Position numbers and translations under genes: made by a program. Of a DNA stretch of 64,000 nucleotides, positions 51,666 to 63,384 are shown piece by piece. Source of the DNA: DASWOJ01 sp964242415 (GTDB lineage: Bacteria > Pseudomonadota > Alphaproteobacteria > Acetobacterales > Acetobacteraceae); assembly GCA_964242415.1 (NCBI GenBank), contig CAXTAT010000004.1:216217-280216 (forward strand), written 5' to 3'. Numbering within the stretch: the stretch's first letter is position 1; every line of letters starts with the position of its first letter. The notes beneath the pieces are model-generated. The model saw nothing but the letters and a program-made list of their open reading frames with translations, was not told where the DNA came from and did not search any database.

Positions 51666-52037
51666 ATGCCGACCATCAATCAGTTGATTGCCAACGGGCG
51701 CGAGCCGGCGGCCAAGCGCAACAAGGTGCCGGCCTTGCAGGGCTGCCCGCAGAAGCGTGGTGTCTGCACGCGCGTCTATACAACGACGCCGAAGAAGCCG
51801 AACTCGGCACTCCGTAAAGTTGCCAAGGTGCGCCTGACCAATGGCTACGAAGTCGTGAGCTACATCCCCGGCGAGGGCCACAACCTGCAGGAGCACAGCG
51901 TCGTGCTGATCCGCGGCGGGCGCGTGAAGGACTTGCCGGGCGTGCGCTATCATATTCTGCGCGGCGTTCTGGACACCCAGGGCCTGCCGAAGCGCCGCCA
52001 GCGGCGGTCGCTGTATGGCGCGAAGCGTCCGAAGTAA
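51666..52037 (+). CDS. rpsL: 30S ribosomal protein S12
   Basis: This is a 123-residue decoding-centre protein. [13 protein letters not shown] and [11 protein letters not shown] carry the wild-type lysines at the two streptomycin-resistance sites, so a streptomycin-sensitive form is predicted. It begins the str group. Confidence 0.98.
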   Translation: MPTINQLIANGREPAAKRNKVPALQGCPQKRGVCTRVYTTTPKKPNSALRKVAKVRLTNGYEVVSYIPGEGHNLQEHSVVLIRGGRVKDLPGVRYHILRGVLDTQGLPKRRQRRSLYGAKRPK

Positions 52038-52049
52038 GGGGGGCAGCAC

Positions 52050-52526
52050 ATGAGTCGACGCCGCCGCGCCACCAAGCGCGATATCCTACCGGACGCAAAG
52101 TTCGGCGACACCGTCATCACACGCTTCATGAACGCCCTGATGTATGACGGTAAGAAGTCCTCTGCCGAGGGCATCGTTTATGGTGCGCTCGACGTGATGA
52201 AGAAGCGCGGCGGTGCTGCGGCCGATCCGGTCCGCATGTTCCACGAGGCGCTGGACAACGTGAAGCCGGCTGTTGAGGTGCGCTCGCGCCGGGTCGGCGG
52301 CGCCACGTACCAGGTGCCGGTCGAAGTCCGCACCGAGCGGCGGCAAGCACTGGCGATCCGTTGGCTGATCGACAGCGCGCGCAAGCGTGGCGAGCACACC
52401 ATGGAGGACCGGCTGTCCAACGAGCTAATGGACGCCGTGAACAACCGCGGGTCCGCGGTGAAGAAGCGTGAGGACACCCACCGGATGGCCGAGGCCAACA
52501 AGGCGTTCAGCCACTACCGCTGGTAG
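52050..52526 (+). CDS. rpsG: 30S ribosomal protein S7
   Basis: This is a 158-residue 16S head-assembly protein starting [19 protein letters not shown], with the conserved [15 protein letters not shown] loop. In most bacteria fusA follows; here tuf comes next after 60 bp. Confidence 0.98.
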   Translation: MSRRRRATKRDILPDAKFGDTVITRFMNALMYDGKKSSAEGIVYGALDVMKKRGGAAADPVRMFHEALDNVKPAVEVRSRRVGGATYQVPVEVRTERRQALAIRWLIDSARKRGEHTMEDRLSNELMDAVNNRGSAVKKREDTHRMAEANKAFSHYRW

Positions 52527-52586
52527 TCACCCCAATCAAACCTGCCCCCCATTCCGTGTTGACGGGCGGGCGACGGAGATAAGACG

Positions 52587-53777
<1,191 letters not shown>

Positions 53778-53810
53778 ACGGCGGCCTACAGCGAACCTGG
53801 ATCGAAGACA

Positions 53811-54119
53811 ATGGACAACCAGAACATCCGAATTCGCCTGAAGGCGTACGATCACCGTGTGCTGGACAACAGCACGCGGGAAATCGTGAACACGGCGAAG
53901 CGCACGGGTGCGCGGGTTCGCGGGCCGATACCGCTGCCGACGCATATCGAGCGGTTTACGGTGAACCGCTCCCCTCACGTCGATAAGAAAAGCCGTGAGC
54001 AGTTCGAGATCCGCACACATCGCCGGTTGCTGGATATCGTCGAGCCCACGCCGCAGACGGTGGACGCGCTGATGAAGCTCGACCTGGCGTCCGGCGTGGA
54101 CGTTGAAATTAAGCTGTAA
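53811..54119 (+). CDS. rpsJ: 30S ribosomal protein S10
   Basis: This is a 102-residue protein, NusE of the antitermination complex as well as a ribosomal subunit. It has [14 protein letters not shown] and the loop [20 protein letters not shown]. It begins the S10 group, 33 bp after tuf, so both groups appear to be one transcription unit. Confidence 0.98.
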   Translation: MDNQNIRIRLKAYDHRVLDNSTREIVNTAKRTGARVRGPIPLPTHIERFTVNRSPHVDKKSREQFEIRTHRRLLDIVEPTPQTVDALMKLDLASGVDVEIKL

Positions 54120-54131
54120 GGGGCCGGGACG

Positions 54132-54842
54132 ATGCGAACCGGACTGCTTGCAAAGAAGTTGGGCATGACCCGACTGTTCAAGGACGACGGCACCCATGTG
54201 CCGGTGACCGTGCTGCACCTGGATAACGTGCAGGTGGTGGATGCTCGTACCCAGGAGCGGGACGGCTATACGGCGGTGCAACTCGGCTGGGGCACAGCCA
54301 AAGTCAAGAACGTGTCCAACCCGAACAAGGGTCACTACGCCCGCGTGAAAGTCGAACCGAAGAAAAAGCTGCGCGAGTTCCGGGTATCCCCGGATGCGTT
54401 GCTGGAGGCTGGCCAGTTCTTGACGGCGGCGCATTTCATCGTTGGGCAGAAGGTGGATGTTTGCGGCGTCACCAAGGGCAAGGGCTTTGCCGGCGGCATG
54501 AAGCGTTGGAACTTCCGCGGCCTGGAGGCGAGCCACGGCGTGTCGGTCAGCCACCGTAGCCATGGCTCGACCGGCAACCGGCAGGACCCAGGCAAGACAT
54601 TTAAGAACAAGAAGATGGCTGGCCACCTTGGCGTTGATCGTGTGACCACGCTGAACATCGAGGTCGCGGCGGTGGACGAGGCGCGTGGCCTGATTATGGT
54701 CCGCGGAGCGGTGCCGGGCAGCAAGGGCGAGTTCGTGAGCATCCGCGATGCCGTGAAGAAGCTCCGTCCAGCGGAAGCGCCCTATCCGGCCTCCCTCCGC
54801 GTTGCGGCCGAGGCGCCTGCGCCTGAGCCGGCTCAGGTCTAA
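54132..54842 (+). CDS. rplC: 50S ribosomal protein L3
   Basis: This is a 236-residue protein with [13 protein letters not shown] at the start and the central loop [20 protein letters not shown] near the peptidyl-transferase centre. The C-terminus has an Ala/Pro/Glu-rich tail ([10 protein letters not shown]) beyond the usual end. Confidence 0.98.
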   Translation: MRTGLLAKKLGMTRLFKDDGTHVPVTVLHLDNVQVVDARTQERDGYTAVQLGWGTAKVKNVSNPNKGHYARVKVEPKKKLREFRVSPDALLEAGQFLTAAHFIVGQKVDVCGVTKGKGFAGGMKRWNFRGLEASHGVSVSHRSHGSTGNRQDPGKTFKNKKMAGHLGVDRVTTLNIEVAAVDEARGLIMVRGAVPGSKGEFVSIRDAVKKLRPAEAPYPASLRVAAEAPAPEPAQV

Positions 54843-54853
54843 GGAAGTCTCCG

Positions 54854-55471
54854 ATGCAAGTCGAAATCAAGACATTGGACGGTGGGGCGGCTGGTTCGGC
54901 CGAACTGCCGGACGCGCTGTTTGCCGCGACGCCGCGCAAGGACATCATCGCCCGGGTGATCCATTGGCAAATGGCGAAGCGCCGGGCAGGAACGCACAAG
55001 ACCAAGGGCATGGGCGAGGTGTCTGGCACTACGCGTAAGCCGTATAAGCAAAAGGGTACTGGCAACGCACGGCAGGGCAGCCTCCGGGCGCCGCAGTTCC
55101 GCACCGGTGGCCGGGTGCATGGCCCGGTGGTGCGCAGCCACGAATACGACCTGCCGAAGAAGGTTCGCCGGCTGGGCCTGATCAGCGCGCTGTCGCTGAA
55201 GCAGGCGGAAGGCAAGCTGATCGTGTTGGACAGCGCCACGAGCGGAACCGGCAGGACGAAGGAATTGGTCGCCAAGCTCAAGGTGCTTGGCTGGACGTCC
55301 GCCCTGGTGGTGGACCATACCGTGGATGCCGGGTTCCTGCGCGCCAGCGCCAACATAGTCGGCGTGGACGTACTGCCGACGGTCGGCGCCAACGTGCACG
55401 ACATCATCCGCCACGACATGCTGGTGGTCACCACCGCTGGGATCGAAGGCTTGCGGGAGCGTTTGTCATGA
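54854..55471 (+). CDS. rplD: 50S ribosomal protein L4
   Basis: This is a 205-residue exit-tunnel protein. It has the tunnel loop [22 protein letters not shown] and the usual globular ends. In E. coli L4 represses the S10 operon. Its stop overlaps the start of rplW (ATGA). Confidence 0.98.
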   Translation: MQVEIKTLDGGAAGSAELPDALFAATPRKDIIARVIHWQMAKRRAGTHKTKGMGEVSGTTRKPYKQKGTGNARQGSLRAPQFRTGGRVHGPVVRSHEYDLPKKVRRLGLISALSLKQAEGKLIVLDSATSGTGRTKELVAKLKVLGWTSALVVDHTVDAGFLRASANIVGVDVLPTVGANVHDIIRHDMLVVTTAGIEGLRERLS

Positions 55472-55809
55472 GCGTCAAGCAGGTGCAGGTCGCCCGCCGC
55501 CGTGCGGCCACGATGTCGCGTGAGGCGATGTATGAGATCGTCCGCAACCCGGTGATCACCGAGAAGGCGACCACGCTGTCGGAGAAGAACCAGTTCGTGT
55601 TCCGCGTCGCCATCAACGCAACCAAGCCTGAGATCAAGGCTTCGGTCGAGGCGTTGTTCAACGTGAAGGTGCTGGGCGTTAACACGCTGGTGCAGAAGGG
55701 CAAGACCAAGCGCTTCAAGGGCCGTCCCGGCGTGCGGTCGGACATTAAGAAGGCTTACGTGCAGCTCGCCGAGGGACAGTCGATCGATATGTCCACCGGC
55801 CTGAGCTGA
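55468..55809 (+). CDS. rplW: 50S ribosomal protein L23
   Basis: This is a 113-residue protein that docks SRP and trigger factor at the tunnel exit. The core starts [15 protein letters not shown] and has [18 protein letters not shown]. The ATG at 55468 overlaps the rplD stop and gives a 15-residue basic N-terminal extension; the ATG at 55513 would remove it. Confidence 0.95.
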   Translation: MSVKQVQVARRRAATMSREAMYEIVRNPVITEKATTLSEKNQFVFRVAINATKPEIKASVEALFNVKVLGVNTLVQKGKTKRFKGRPGVRSDIKKAYVQLAEGQSIDMSTGLS

Positions 55810-55822
55810 GGGATCAGCAACC

Positions 55823-56656
55823 ATGGCGCTCAAGCAATTCAAACCAGTTACCGCGAGCCTACGCGGCACGGTCCTGATCGACCGCAGCGAGCTGTGGAAG
55901 GGCAAGCCGGTCAAGACTCTGACCGAAGGCAAGCACAAGACGGGTGGTCGAAACAACCACGGCCGCACAACCTCGTTCTTTCGTGGTGGCGGGCATAAGC
56001 AGACCTATCGCTTCGTGGACTTCAAGCGCCGCAAGTTCGATGTCGCAGCGACGGTAGAGCGGCTGGAATACGATCCGAACCGGTCGGCCTTCATCGCCCT
56101 GGTCAAGTATGATGATGGCGAACTGTCCTACATCATCGCGCCGCAGCGTTTGCGTGCCGGTGACAAGGTGGTTGCCGGCAGCCGCGTTGACATCAAGCCC
56201 GGCAATGCGATGCCGATGGCGGCGATCCCCGTTGGGACCATCATCCACAACGTGGAAATGAAGCTCGGTGCCGGCGGCAAGATGGCCCGGGCGGCCGGGA
56301 CCTATGCCCAGCTCGTCGGCAAGGATGCCGGCTATGCCCAGGTCAAGCTGCAGTCCGGCGAGCTTCGCATCGTGCGGGCGGAGTGCATGGCAACGGTGGG
56401 CGCGGTTTCCAACCCCGACAACCAGAACCAAAGCCTCGGCAAGGCCGGTCGCGCCCGCTGGATGGGCCGCCGTCCGCATAACCGCGGCGTCGTGATGAAC
56501 CCGGTTGACCATCCGCACGGCGGTGGCGAGGGGCGGACGTCGGGTGGCCGCCACCCGGTCACGCCCTGGGGCAAGCCGACCAAGGGCGCCAAGACCCGCG
56601 CCAACAAGCGCACGGATGACATGATCATCCGCCGCCGTCCGAAGGGGAAGCACTGA
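55823..56656 (+). CDS. rplB: 50S ribosomal protein L2
   Basis: This is a 277-residue protein needed for peptidyl transfer and subunit joining. Conserved parts are [18 protein letters not shown], the [20 protein letters not shown] region and [15 protein letters not shown] near the C-terminus. Confidence 0.98.
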   Translation: MALKQFKPVTASLRGTVLIDRSELWKGKPVKTLTEGKHKTGGRNNHGRTTSFFRGGGHKQTYRFVDFKRRKFDVAATVERLEYDPNRSAFIALVKYDDGELSYIIAPQRLRAGDKVVAGSRVDIKPGNAMPMAAIPVGTIIHNVEMKLGAGGKMARAAGTYAQLVGKDAGYAQVKLQSGELRIVRAECMATVGAVSNPDNQNQSLGKAGRARWMGRRPHNRGVVMNPVDHPHGGGEGRTSGGRHPVTPWGKPTKGAKTRANKRTDDMIIRRRPKGKH

Positions 56657-56658
56657 CC

Positions 56659-56937
56659 ATGGCGCGTTCCGTATGGAAAGGTCCGTTCGTGGACGGATAC
56701 CTCCTAGGCAAGGCCGAGGCGGCCCGAGGCTCCGGCCGCAACGAGATTATCAAGATCTGGTCCCGCCGCAGCACCATCCTGCCGCAGTTCGTCGGGCTGA
56801 CGTTCGGCGTCTATAACGGCCACAAGTTCCTGCCGGTGCAGGTGAACGAGAATATGGTGGGCCACAAGTTCGGCGAGTTCTCGCCGACGCGGACCTTCAC
56901 CGGGCACTCGTCCGACAAGAAGGCGCGGAGGGGTTAG
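56659..56937 (+). CDS. rpsS: 30S ribosomal protein S19
   Basis: This is a 92-residue 16S head protein with [15 protein letters not shown], the [20 protein letters not shown] segment and [14 protein letters not shown]. It starts 2 bp after rplB. Confidence 0.98.
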   Translation: MARSVWKGPFVDGYLLGKAEAARGSGRNEIIKIWSRRSTILPQFVGLTFGVYNGHKFLPVQVNENMVGHKFGEFSPTRTFTGHSSDKKARRG

Positions 56938-56938
56938 C

Positions 56939-57355
56939 ATGAGCAAGCCGAAGACACCGCGCGCCCTGGCTGAGACGGAGGCGCAATGCGTGGTGCGTAA
57001 CATCCGTATCAGCCCGCAGAAGCTGAACCTGGTTGCGGGGCTGATCCGCAATCAGCCAGCTAGCCAGGCGGTCGCGACGCTGACGTTCAGCAAGCGACGC
57101 ATTGCGCACCAGGTCCGCAAGGCTCTGGAGAGCGCCATCGCCAATGCGGAGAACAACCATCAGCTTGACGTGGACCGGCTTGTGGTCACGCGGGCCGAGG
57201 TGGGCAAGTCGATCGTGATGCGGCGCTTCATGGCGCGCGGCCGCGGCCGGGCATCGCGGATCGAGAAGTGGTTCAGCCATTTGCGGATCGTCGTCGCCGA
57301 GCAGTCGCAGGTGCCGGCGCCCGAGCGCGGCTCGGCTCAGAGAGAGGCGGCGTAA
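56939..57355 (+). CDS. rplV: 50S ribosomal protein L22
   Basis: This is a 138-residue exit-tunnel protein. It has [20 protein letters not shown] and the beta-hairpin region [18 protein letters not shown] that lines the tunnel. The C-terminal ~15 residues are a non-conserved tail. Confidence 0.98.
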   Translation: MSKPKTPRALAETEAQCVVRNIRISPQKLNLVAGLIRNQPASQAVATLTFSKRRIAHQVRKALESAIANAENNHQLDVDRLVVTRAEVGKSIVMRRFMARGRGRASRIEKWFSHLRIVVAEQSQVPAPERGSAQREAA

Positions 57356-57358
57356 TCC

Positions 57359-58036
57359 ATGGGTCACAAGGTCAATCCGATTGGGCTTCGGCTCGGCATC
57401 AACCGCACCTGGGATAGCCGGTGGTATGCTGGTGCGGACTATTCCAAGCTGTTGCTTGAGGACCTGAAACTGCGGACGCATTTGCGGGCCAAGCTGTCCG
57501 GGGCCGGCGTGTCGCGCGTGGTGATCGAGCGTCCGGCGAAAAAGCCGCGCGTTACGATCTATGCCGCGCGGCCCGGCGTGGTCATTGGCAAGAAGGGCCA
57601 GGATATCGAGGTCCTGCGCAAGGACCTGGCAAAAATGGCCAAGGCCGAGGTGTCGCTGAACATCGTCGAAATCCGCAAGCCGGAGATTGACGCGACGCTG
57701 GTCGCTGAGAACATCGCGCAGCAGTTGGAGCGCCGGGTGGCGTTCCGGCGGGCAATGAAGCGCGCGGTTCAGTCGGCGATGCGTCTAGGTGCCCAGGGCA
57801 TCCGGATCAACTGCGGTGGGCGCCTCGGCGGAGCAGAGATCGCCCGGACGGAGTGGTATCGCGAGGGCCGGGTGCCGTTGCACACCCTGCGCGCTGACAT
57901 CGACTTCGGCGTGGCGACGGCAAAGACGACCTATGGGACGTGTGGCGTGAAAGTCTGGATTTTCAAGGGCGAAATCCTGGACAACGACCCGTCAGCGCAG
58001 GACCGCCGTGCCGCCGAGCAGGCGCCGCAGCGTTAA
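57359..58036 (+). CDS. rpsC: 30S ribosomal protein S3
   Basis: This is a 225-residue protein with an N-terminal KH domain ([18 protein letters not shown]) and the C-terminal domain [20 protein letters not shown]. It forms part of the mRNA entry helicase. Confidence 0.98.
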   Translation: MGHKVNPIGLRLGINRTWDSRWYAGADYSKLLLEDLKLRTHLRAKLSGAGVSRVVIERPAKKPRVTIYAARPGVVIGKKGQDIEVLRKDLAKMAKAEVSLNIVEIRKPEIDATLVAENIAQQLERRVAFRRAMKRAVQSAMRLGAQGIRINCGGRLGGAEIARTEWYREGRVPLHTLRADIDFGVATAKTTYGTCGVKVWIFKGEILDNDPSAQDRRAAEQAPQR

Positions 58037-58048
58037 GAGGATCAGAAG

Positions 58049-58465
58049 ATGCTGTCTCCCAAGCGGTCCAAGTACCGCAAGGCCCACAAGGGCCGCATTC
58101 ACGGGTTGGCCAAGTCCGGCACGTCGTTGAACTTCGGCGCTTTCGGCCTGAAGGCGTTGGAACCCGAGCGTATTACCGCCCGGCAGATCGAGGCGGCGCG
58201 GCGGGCCATCACGCGCTCGATGAAGCGTGCCGGTCGCGTGTGGATCAGGATGTTCCCCGACGTGCCGGTGTCGCAGAAGCCGGCTGAGGTCCGCATGGGC
58301 TCCGGCAAGGGTAGCCCGGAGTTCTGGGTGTGCCGCATCAAGCCCGGCCGCATCATGTTCGAGATCGACGGCGTATCGCCGGAGTTGGCGCGCGAGGCGC
58401 TGACGCTCGGCGCGGCGAAGCTGCCGATCCGCACCAAGTTCGTGACGCGGATCGGGGAAGCCTAG
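58049..58465 (+). CDS. rplP: 50S ribosomal protein L16
   Basis: This is a 138-residue protein near the A-site, with [35 protein letters not shown] and the arginine loop [16 protein letters not shown]. Confidence 0.98.
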   Translation: MLSPKRSKYRKAHKGRIHGLAKSGTSLNFGAFGLKALEPERITARQIEAARRAITRSMKRAGRVWIRMFPDVPVSQKPAEVRMGSGKGSPEFWVCRIKPGRIMFEIDGVSPELAREALTLGAAKLPIRTKFVTRIGEA

Positions 58466-58467
58466 CC

Positions 58468-58686
58468 ATGACCAAGCCAACCGACATCCGCGCCAAGGGG
58501 GCGGAGAACCTGTCCGCCATGCTGCTCGACCTGCGCAAGGAGCAGTTCAACTTGCGGTTCCAACGGGCGACGGGGCAGACCGAAGGTGTGGGCCGCGTGC
58601 GCCAGGTGCGCCGCGACATCGCCCGCGTAAAGACGATCATGTCGGAGCAGAAGCGGTCCGCCGCCCAAAGCTCCACGAAAACTTGA
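58468..58686 (+). CDS. rpmC: 50S ribosomal protein L29
   Basis: This is a 72-residue helical-hairpin protein at the tunnel exit. It has the core [18 protein letters not shown] and [14 protein letters not shown]. It starts 2 bp after the rplP stop. Confidence 0.96.
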   Translation: MTKPTDIRAKGAENLSAMLLDLRKEQFNLRFQRATGQTEGVGRVRQVRRDIARVKTIMSEQKRSAAQSSTKT

Positions 58687-58699
58687 GAGGAGACGGACG

Positions 58700-59026
58700 A
58701 TGCCGAAGCGCGTCCTGACCGGGCGAGTGACCAGCGACAAGATGGACAAGACCATAACGGTCCTGGTCGAGCGCCGGGTCATCCATCCGCTGTATAAGAA
58801 GTTCATCCGGCTGTCGAAGAAGTATGCTGCGCATGACGACACCAACCAGTGCAAGGTCGGCGACGTAGTGCGCATTGAGGAGTGCCGCCCGATCAGCAAG
58901 CGCAAGACCTGGATGCTGGTCGAGCGCAACGGCGAGTTCGTGGCGCCGCCGCATGGCTTCACCATTGCCTACAGTCCGTCCCGTGCCGCCCCGGCACAGG
59001 CCGAAGCCCCTGCAGCTCAGGCGTAG
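58700..59026 (+). CDS. rpsQ: 30S ribosomal protein S17 with extended C-terminus
   Basis: This is a 108-residue protein. The conserved part ([40 protein letters not shown]) ends near residue 80. An extra Ala/Pro-rich tail ([11 protein letters not shown]) follows, similar in style to the L3 tail. Confidence 0.97.
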   Translation: MPKRVLTGRVTSDKMDKTITVLVERRVIHPLYKKFIRLSKKYAAHDDTNQCKVGDVVRIEECRPISKRKTWMLVERNGEFVAPPHGFTIAYSPSRAAPAQAEAPAAQA

Positions 59027-59036
59027 GAGCCAGTAG

Positions 59037-59405
59037 ATGATCCAGGTCGAATCCAACCTCGAGGTCGCCGACAACTCCGGCGCACGGCGCGTGCAGTGCA
59101 TCAAGGTGCTCGGCGGGTCGAAGCGGAAGACGGCGTCGGTGGGCGACGTCATCGTGGTGTCCATCAAGGAAGCCATCCCGCGTGGCAAGGTGAAAAAGGG
59201 CGACGTGCATCAGGCGGTGATCGTGCGGACCTCGTTCCCGGTGCGGCGCCCGGACGGCAGCGCCATTCGGTTCGACCGCAACGCCGCGGTGCTGATCAAC
59301 AAGTCGCAGGAGCCAATCGGGTCACGCATCTTCGGACCCGTGGTGCGCGAGTTGCGCGGCAAGAAGTTCATGAAGATCATCTCGCTCGCGCCGGAGGTGC
59401 TGTAA
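59037..59405 (+). CDS. rplN: 50S ribosomal protein L14
   Basis: This is a 122-residue protein with [21 protein letters not shown] and the end [22 protein letters not shown]. Its TAA overlaps the rplX ATG (TAATG). Confidence 0.98.
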   Translation: MIQVESNLEVADNSGARRVQCIKVLGGSKRKTASVGDVIVVSIKEAIPRGKVKKGDVHQAVIVRTSFPVRRPDGSAIRFDRNAAVLINKSQEPIGSRIFGPVVRELRGKKFMKIISLAPEVL

Positions 59406-59725
59406 TGGCCGCACGCATCCGCAAGGGCGACACGGTCGTCGTGATCACCGGGTCCGACAAGGGCAAGCGTGGCGAGGTGTTGTCCGTGCGTCCCAAGGAC
59501 AACCGGGCCGTGGTGCAGGGCGTGAACATCGCCAAGAAGCACGTCAAGGCGTCGGGCATGGGCCAGCAGAGCGGCATCGTGGAGCAGGAGGCGACCATCC
59601 ACCTGTCCAACCTAGCGCTGGTGGACCCGCAGACGAACAAGCCGACCCGCGTCGGGTTCCGGGTGCTGGATGACGGCCGCAAGGTTCGCATCGCCCGGCC
59701 GAGCGGCGCTGTGATCGAGGGCTGA
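59405..59725 (+). CDS. rplX: 50S ribosomal protein L24
   Basis: This is a 106-residue assembly-initiating protein. It has the KOW motif [20 protein letters not shown] and [10 protein letters not shown]. The start is set by the one-base overlap with the rplN stop. Confidence 0.97.
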   Translation: MAARIRKGDTVVVITGSDKGKRGEVLSVRPKDNRAVVQGVNIAKKHVKASGMGQQSGIVEQEATIHLSNLALVDPQTNKPTRVGFRVLDDGRKVRIARPSGAVIEG

Positions 59726-59727
59726 TT

Positions 59728-60297
59728 ATGGGCGAAACCCAACAAGCGGCCGAGATGCCGCGGATGCAGCAGCGCTACCGCGACGAAGCCAAGGCCAAGC
59801 TGCAGGAGCAGTTTGGCTACAGCAACGTCATGCAGGTGCCGCGGCTGGAGAAGATTGTCATCAACATGGGCGTCGGCGAAGCCGCTGGCGACCAAAAGAA
59901 GCTGGATGCGGCGGTGGCGGAACTGACGCTGATCGCCGGGCAGAAGCCGGTGAAGACGCTGGCGAAGAAGGCCATTGCGGGGTTCAAGATCCGCGAGGGT
60001 CTGCCGATCGGCTGCAAGGTGACGCTGCGCAAGTCGCGGATGTTCGAGTTTCTCGATCGCCTGGTGACCATCGCGCTGCCGCGGGTGCGCGATTTTCGCG
60101 GCATCCCCGCGGGAAAGGGCTTCGATGGCCGGGGCAACTTCGCCATGGGCCTCAAGGAACAGATCATCTTCCCGGAAATCGAGTACGACAAGGTCACGGA
60201 TATCCGCGGCATGGACATCGTGTTCGTCACGACGGCCAAGACGGATGCGGAAGCGAAGGCGCTGTTGAAGGCGTTGGATATCCCATTCGCTCCGTGA
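59728..60297 (+). CDS. rplE: 50S ribosomal protein L5
   Basis: This is a 189-residue 5S-rRNA-binding protein with [18 protein letters not shown], the loop [21 protein letters not shown] and [16 protein letters not shown]. Confidence 0.98.
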   Translation: MGETQQAAEMPRMQQRYRDEAKAKLQEQFGYSNVMQVPRLEKIVINMGVGEAAGDQKKLDAAVAELTLIAGQKPVKTLAKKAIAGFKIREGLPIGCKVTLRKSRMFEFLDRLVTIALPRVRDFRGIPAGKGFDGRGNFAMGLKEQIIFPEIEYDKVTDIRGMDIVFVTTAKTDAEAKALLKALDIPFAP

Positions 60298-60368
60298 GTA
60301 AGGCTTTAACGAGTTTGGAAAACTACCAGCGGCTGCGTGTCCGCGGCGGGTTCCAGGAGGTATAGCAG

Positions 60369-60674
60369 ATGGCCAAGACATCCGCGGTGAACCGCAACCT
60401 GAAGCGGGAGCGCATGTCGTCCCGCGATAAGAGCAAGCGGGCCGAACTGAAGGCGCAAGTGATGGACCGGACCGCCCCGGTGGAGGAGCGGTTTGAGGCC
60501 TCGATGAAGTTGGCGCAGTTGCCGCGCAACGGTGCAGCGGTCCGGGTGCGTTTGCGTTGCGCGCTGACCGGTCGCGCCCGCGGCAACTATCGCAAGTTCA
60601 AGCTGTCGCGGAACATGTTGCGCGCCCTGGCCAGTTCCGGCCAGTTGCCCGGCATGGTCAAGGCGAGCTGGTAA
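60369..60674 (+). CDS. rpsN: 30S ribosomal protein S14 (zinc-independent type)
   Basis: This is a 101-residue long-form S14 lacking the CxxC zinc pairs of the short form. The C-terminal motif [22 protein letters not shown] is conserved. It follows rplE after 71 bp and has an AGGAGG-like ribosome site (CAGGAGG). Confidence 0.97.
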   Translation: MAKTSAVNRNLKRERMSSRDKSKRAELKAQVMDRTAPVEERFEASMKLAQLPRNGAAVRVRLRCALTGRARGNYRKFKLSRNMLRALASSGQLPGMVKASW

Positions 60675-60686
60675 GGGGACCGGCCG

Positions 60687-61085
60687 ATGTCGATGTCCGA
60701 TCCGCTGGGCGACATGATCACCCGCATCCGCAATGCGCAACGCAGCCGGCACACGCAGTGTGTGGCCCCAGCCTCCAAGATGCGCGCCAGCGTGCTTGAG
60801 GCGCTCAAGCGCGAAGGCTTCATCCGCGGCTACTCTGCCGAGGAGCTGCGGCCCGGTGTGGCGCAGCTTCGCATCGAGCTGAAGTACAGCGAGGGCGAGC
60901 CGGTCATCAAGGAGATTACCCGGGTGTCCAAGCCGGGCCGCCGGGTATACTCCAAGATCAAGGAGCTGCCACGGGTGTATGCCGGTCTTGGCGTCTCCAT
61001 CCTGAGCACGCCGCGCGGCGTGCTGAGCGACGGCGAGGCGCGCGCTGCCAATGTCGGCGGCGAAGTCTTGTTCCGCGTATTCTAA
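60687..61085 (+). CDS. rpsH: 30S ribosomal protein S8
   Basis: This is a 132-residue 16S central-domain protein, the spc-operon translational repressor in E. coli. It has [16 protein letters not shown] and the end [20 protein letters not shown]. Confidence 0.98.
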   Translation: MSMSDPLGDMITRIRNAQRSRHTQCVAPASKMRASVLEALKREGFIRGYSAEELRPGVAQLRIELKYSEGEPVIKEITRVSKPGRRVYSKIKELPRVYAGLGVSILSTPRGVLSDGEARAANVGGEVLFRVF

Positions 61086-61098
61086 GGGGGACCTGCAA

Positions 61099-61632
61099 AT
61101 GTCTCGTGTAGGCAAGTATCCCGTCGAATTGCCGGCTGGCGTCCAGGTTGCCGTGGTGAACCGAGTGCTGCAGGCGACGGGCAAGCTCGGCACCATGTCG
61201 CTTCCGCTGACCGACCACGTCGATGCGACGGTCGAGGGCAACAAGGTCACCATCACGCCGCGCAGCAACGCCAGCCAGGCACGGATGATGTGGGGCACCA
61301 CGCGATCCATCCTAGCCAGCATGGTGCAGGGCGTCTCGGCCGGCTACACCAGGACGTTGGAGATTACCGGGACCGGGTTCCGCGCCAGCGTGCAGGGCAA
61401 GAACCTGGTGATCAACCTGGGCTTCTCGCATGACGTGGTCTATCCGGTCCCGGAGGGCATCACGATCACCACGCCGCGGCCGACTGCGATCACGCTGGCC
61501 GGCGTGGACAAACGGCAGGTCGGGCAGTGCGCCGCCGAAATCCGGTCGTTCCGTCCGCCGGAGCCCTACAAGGGCAAGGGCGTGAAGTACGAGAACGAGC
61601 AGATCCGGCGCAAGGAAGGCAAGAAGAAGTAA
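61099..61632 (+). CDS. rplF: 50S ribosomal protein L6
   Basis: This is a 177-residue protein beginning [17 protein letters not shown], with the C-terminal signature [20 protein letters not shown]. The start at 61099 is chosen by family alignment and an AAGGGGG ribosome site. Confidence 0.98.
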   Translation: MSRVGKYPVELPAGVQVAVVNRVLQATGKLGTMSLPLTDHVDATVEGNKVTITPRSNASQARMMWGTTRSILASMVQGVSAGYTRTLEITGTGFRASVQGKNLVINLGFSHDVVYPVPEGITITTPRPTAITLAGVDKRQVGQCAAEIRSFRPPEPYKGKGVKYENEQIRRKEGKKK

Positions 61633-61633
61633 G

Positions 61634-61996
61634 ATGAGCGCTCCCCAGGATCTCCGGACACGGCGGCGTGAGCGCCTCCGCTACCAGCTCAAGCAGAAGT
61701 CGGCGGGCCGCCCGCGCCTGTCAGTGTTCCGATCTGGCCGGCACATCTACGCGCAGATCATTGATGACGCGCAGGGCCGGACGCTCGCCGCCGCTTCGAC
61801 GCTCGACAAGGACTTCCGCGAGGGCGGCAAGACCGGCGCGGACAAGGACGCCGCGGCTGCCGTCGGCAAGCTGGTGGCCGAGCGGGGCGTGGCCGCCGGG
61901 GTGAGCCAGGTGGTGTTCGACCGCGGCTCGTATTTGTATCACGGCCGCGTCAAGGCGCTGGCCGAGGCTGCCCGCGAGGGCGGCCTGGCGTTCTAG
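61634..61996 (+). CDS. rplR: 50S ribosomal protein L18
   Basis: This is a 120-residue 5S-rRNA-binding protein with [20 protein letters not shown] and [25 protein letters not shown]. Confidence 0.98.
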   Translation: MSAPQDLRTRRRERLRYQLKQKSAGRPRLSVFRSGRHIYAQIIDDAQGRTLAAASTLDKDFREGGKTGADKDAAAAVGKLVAERGVAAGVSQVVFDRGSYLYHGRVKALAEAAREGGLAF

Positions 61997-62008
61997 GGAA
62001 CAAGCAGC

Positions 62009-62596
62009 ATGGCACGGGACTCAAGGGACGGCGGCCGCGGCGGACGCGACCGTGACCGGGACGGCGGCGACGATCTGATCGACAAGCTGGTGACGATCAA
62101 TCGCGTGGCAAAGGTGGTGAAGGGCGGGCGGCGGTTCGCGTTCGCGGCGCTCGTGGTGGTCGGGGACCAGAAGGGCCGCGTCGGCTACGGCGCAGGCAAG
62201 GCGCGCGAGGTGCCGGAGGCGATCCGCAAGGCGACCGAGCGGGCCAAGAAGACCATGATCCGCGTGCCGCTCAAGGAAGGCCGCACGTTGCATCATGACG
62301 TCGAGGGCGTGTTCGGCGCCGGGCGTGTGGTGCTGCGGGCTTGCACGGCAGGCACCGGCATCATTGCGGGTGGGCCGATGCGCGCGGTGTTCGAGACGCT
62401 CGGCGTAGGCGACGTGGTGGCGAAGTCGCTTGGCAGCCGCAACCCGCACAACATGGTCAAGGCTACCTTCGCGGCGCTGCAACGCTGCGCCAGCCCGCGC
62501 AGCGTCGCGGCCCGGCGCGGCAAGAAGGTCGGCGAAATCTTCGGCAAGCGCGACGGCTCGCCCGACGCTGCCGCGCTGGAGACGGCCGATGTCTGA
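62009..62596 (+). CDS. rpsE: 30S ribosomal protein S5
   Basis: This is a 195-residue protein of the decoding region. An Arg/Asp/Gly-rich N-terminal extension (about 25 residues) precedes [21 protein letters not shown]. The C-terminal domain contains [19 protein letters not shown]. The gene overlaps rpmD by 8 bp. Confidence 0.98.
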   Translation: MARDSRDGGRGGRDRDRDGGDDLIDKLVTINRVAKVVKGGRRFAFAALVVVGDQKGRVGYGAGKAREVPEAIRKATERAKKTMIRVPLKEGRTLHHDVEGVFGAGRVVLRACTAGTGIIAGGPMRAVFETLGVGDVVAKSLGSRNPHNMVKATFAALQRCASPRSVAARRGKKVGEIFGKRDGSPDAAALETADV

Positions 62597-62786
62597 CGCG
62601 CAGAAGTCGACCGTGCGGGTCACGCTGATCCATAGCGGCCTCGGCCGGAAGAAGAACCAGGTGCAGACGCTGATCGGTCTGGGCCTGAACCGGATGCATC
62701 GCACGCGGGAGCTGGAGGACACGCCCTCGGTTCGTGGCATGATCCGAACCGTCGCGCACCTGGTGCGGGTGGAGGAGCCGGCATGA
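62589..62786 (+). CDS. rpmD: 50S ribosomal protein L30
   Basis: This is a 65-residue protein with [20 protein letters not shown] and [20 protein letters not shown]. It overlaps both rpsE (8 bp) and rplO (4 bp). Confidence 0.96.
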   Translation: MSDAQKSTVRVTLIHSGLGRKKNQVQTLIGLGLNRMHRTRELEDTPSVRGMIRTVAHLVRVEEPA

Positions 62787-63268
62787 AGCTCAACGAAATC
62801 CGGGACAATCCCGGCGCACGGCTGAAATCCAAGCGCCTCGGCCGCGGCATCGGCTCCGGCAAGGGCAAAACGTCCGGCAAGGGTGTTAAGGGCCAGAAGG
62901 CCCGCGAGGGCGTGGCGCTGAACGGCTTCGAGGGCGGCCAGCTCCCGATCTATCGACGGCTGCCCAAGCGCGGGTTCCACAATATGTTCCGCAAGGAATA
63001 CGCTCCGGTGAACGTGGGCGCCATCGAGAAGGCGATCACGGCGGGCAAGCTGGATGCGGCCACACCCATCACCGAGGCCTCGCTGAGCGCCGCCGGCCTG
63101 GTGCGGCTGGCCAAGGTGGAGGGCGTGCGGCTGCTGGGCACCGGCACGATCAGTCAGGCGATCACCATCACAGTGTCCGGTGCTTCGGCGACGGCGCTGG
63201 CGGCGGTGCAGGCGGCGGGCGGCACGGTAACGATGGTGGTGCCTGCGAAGACCGCTCCGACAGCCTGA
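62783..63268 (+). CDS. rplO: 50S ribosomal protein L15
   Basis: This is a 161-residue protein with the Gly-rich N-terminal arm ([20 protein letters not shown]) and the segment [17 protein letters not shown]. The usual gene order places it directly before secY. Confidence 0.98.
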   Translation: MKLNEIRDNPGARLKSKRLGRGIGSGKGKTSGKGVKGQKAREGVALNGFEGGQLPIYRRLPKRGFHNMFRKEYAPVNVGAIEKAITAGKLDAATPITEASLSAAGLVRLAKVEGVRLLGTGTISQAITITVSGASATALAAVQAAGGTVTMVVPAKTAPTA

Positions 63269-63326
63269 CCCGTTCGACCATGCTTGCGGCCCGGCTGGGT
63301 ATGCCGGCAGAGTATTAGATTGAAGG

Positions 63327-63362
63327 GCGGCGCCCCGGGTCCCTTGGACGCGCGGGCGCCGC
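63327..63362 (+). promoter_or_regulatory. Hairpin in the rplO-secY spacer
   Basis: GCGGCGCCC pairs perfectly with GGGCGCCGC around an 18-base loop, ending 22 bp before the secY ATG. It lacks a T-run, so a translation- or stability-controlling structure is as likely as a terminator. Confidence 0.45.
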
Positions 63363-63384
63363 AACCTTGTTGGGGGAAACGGCA

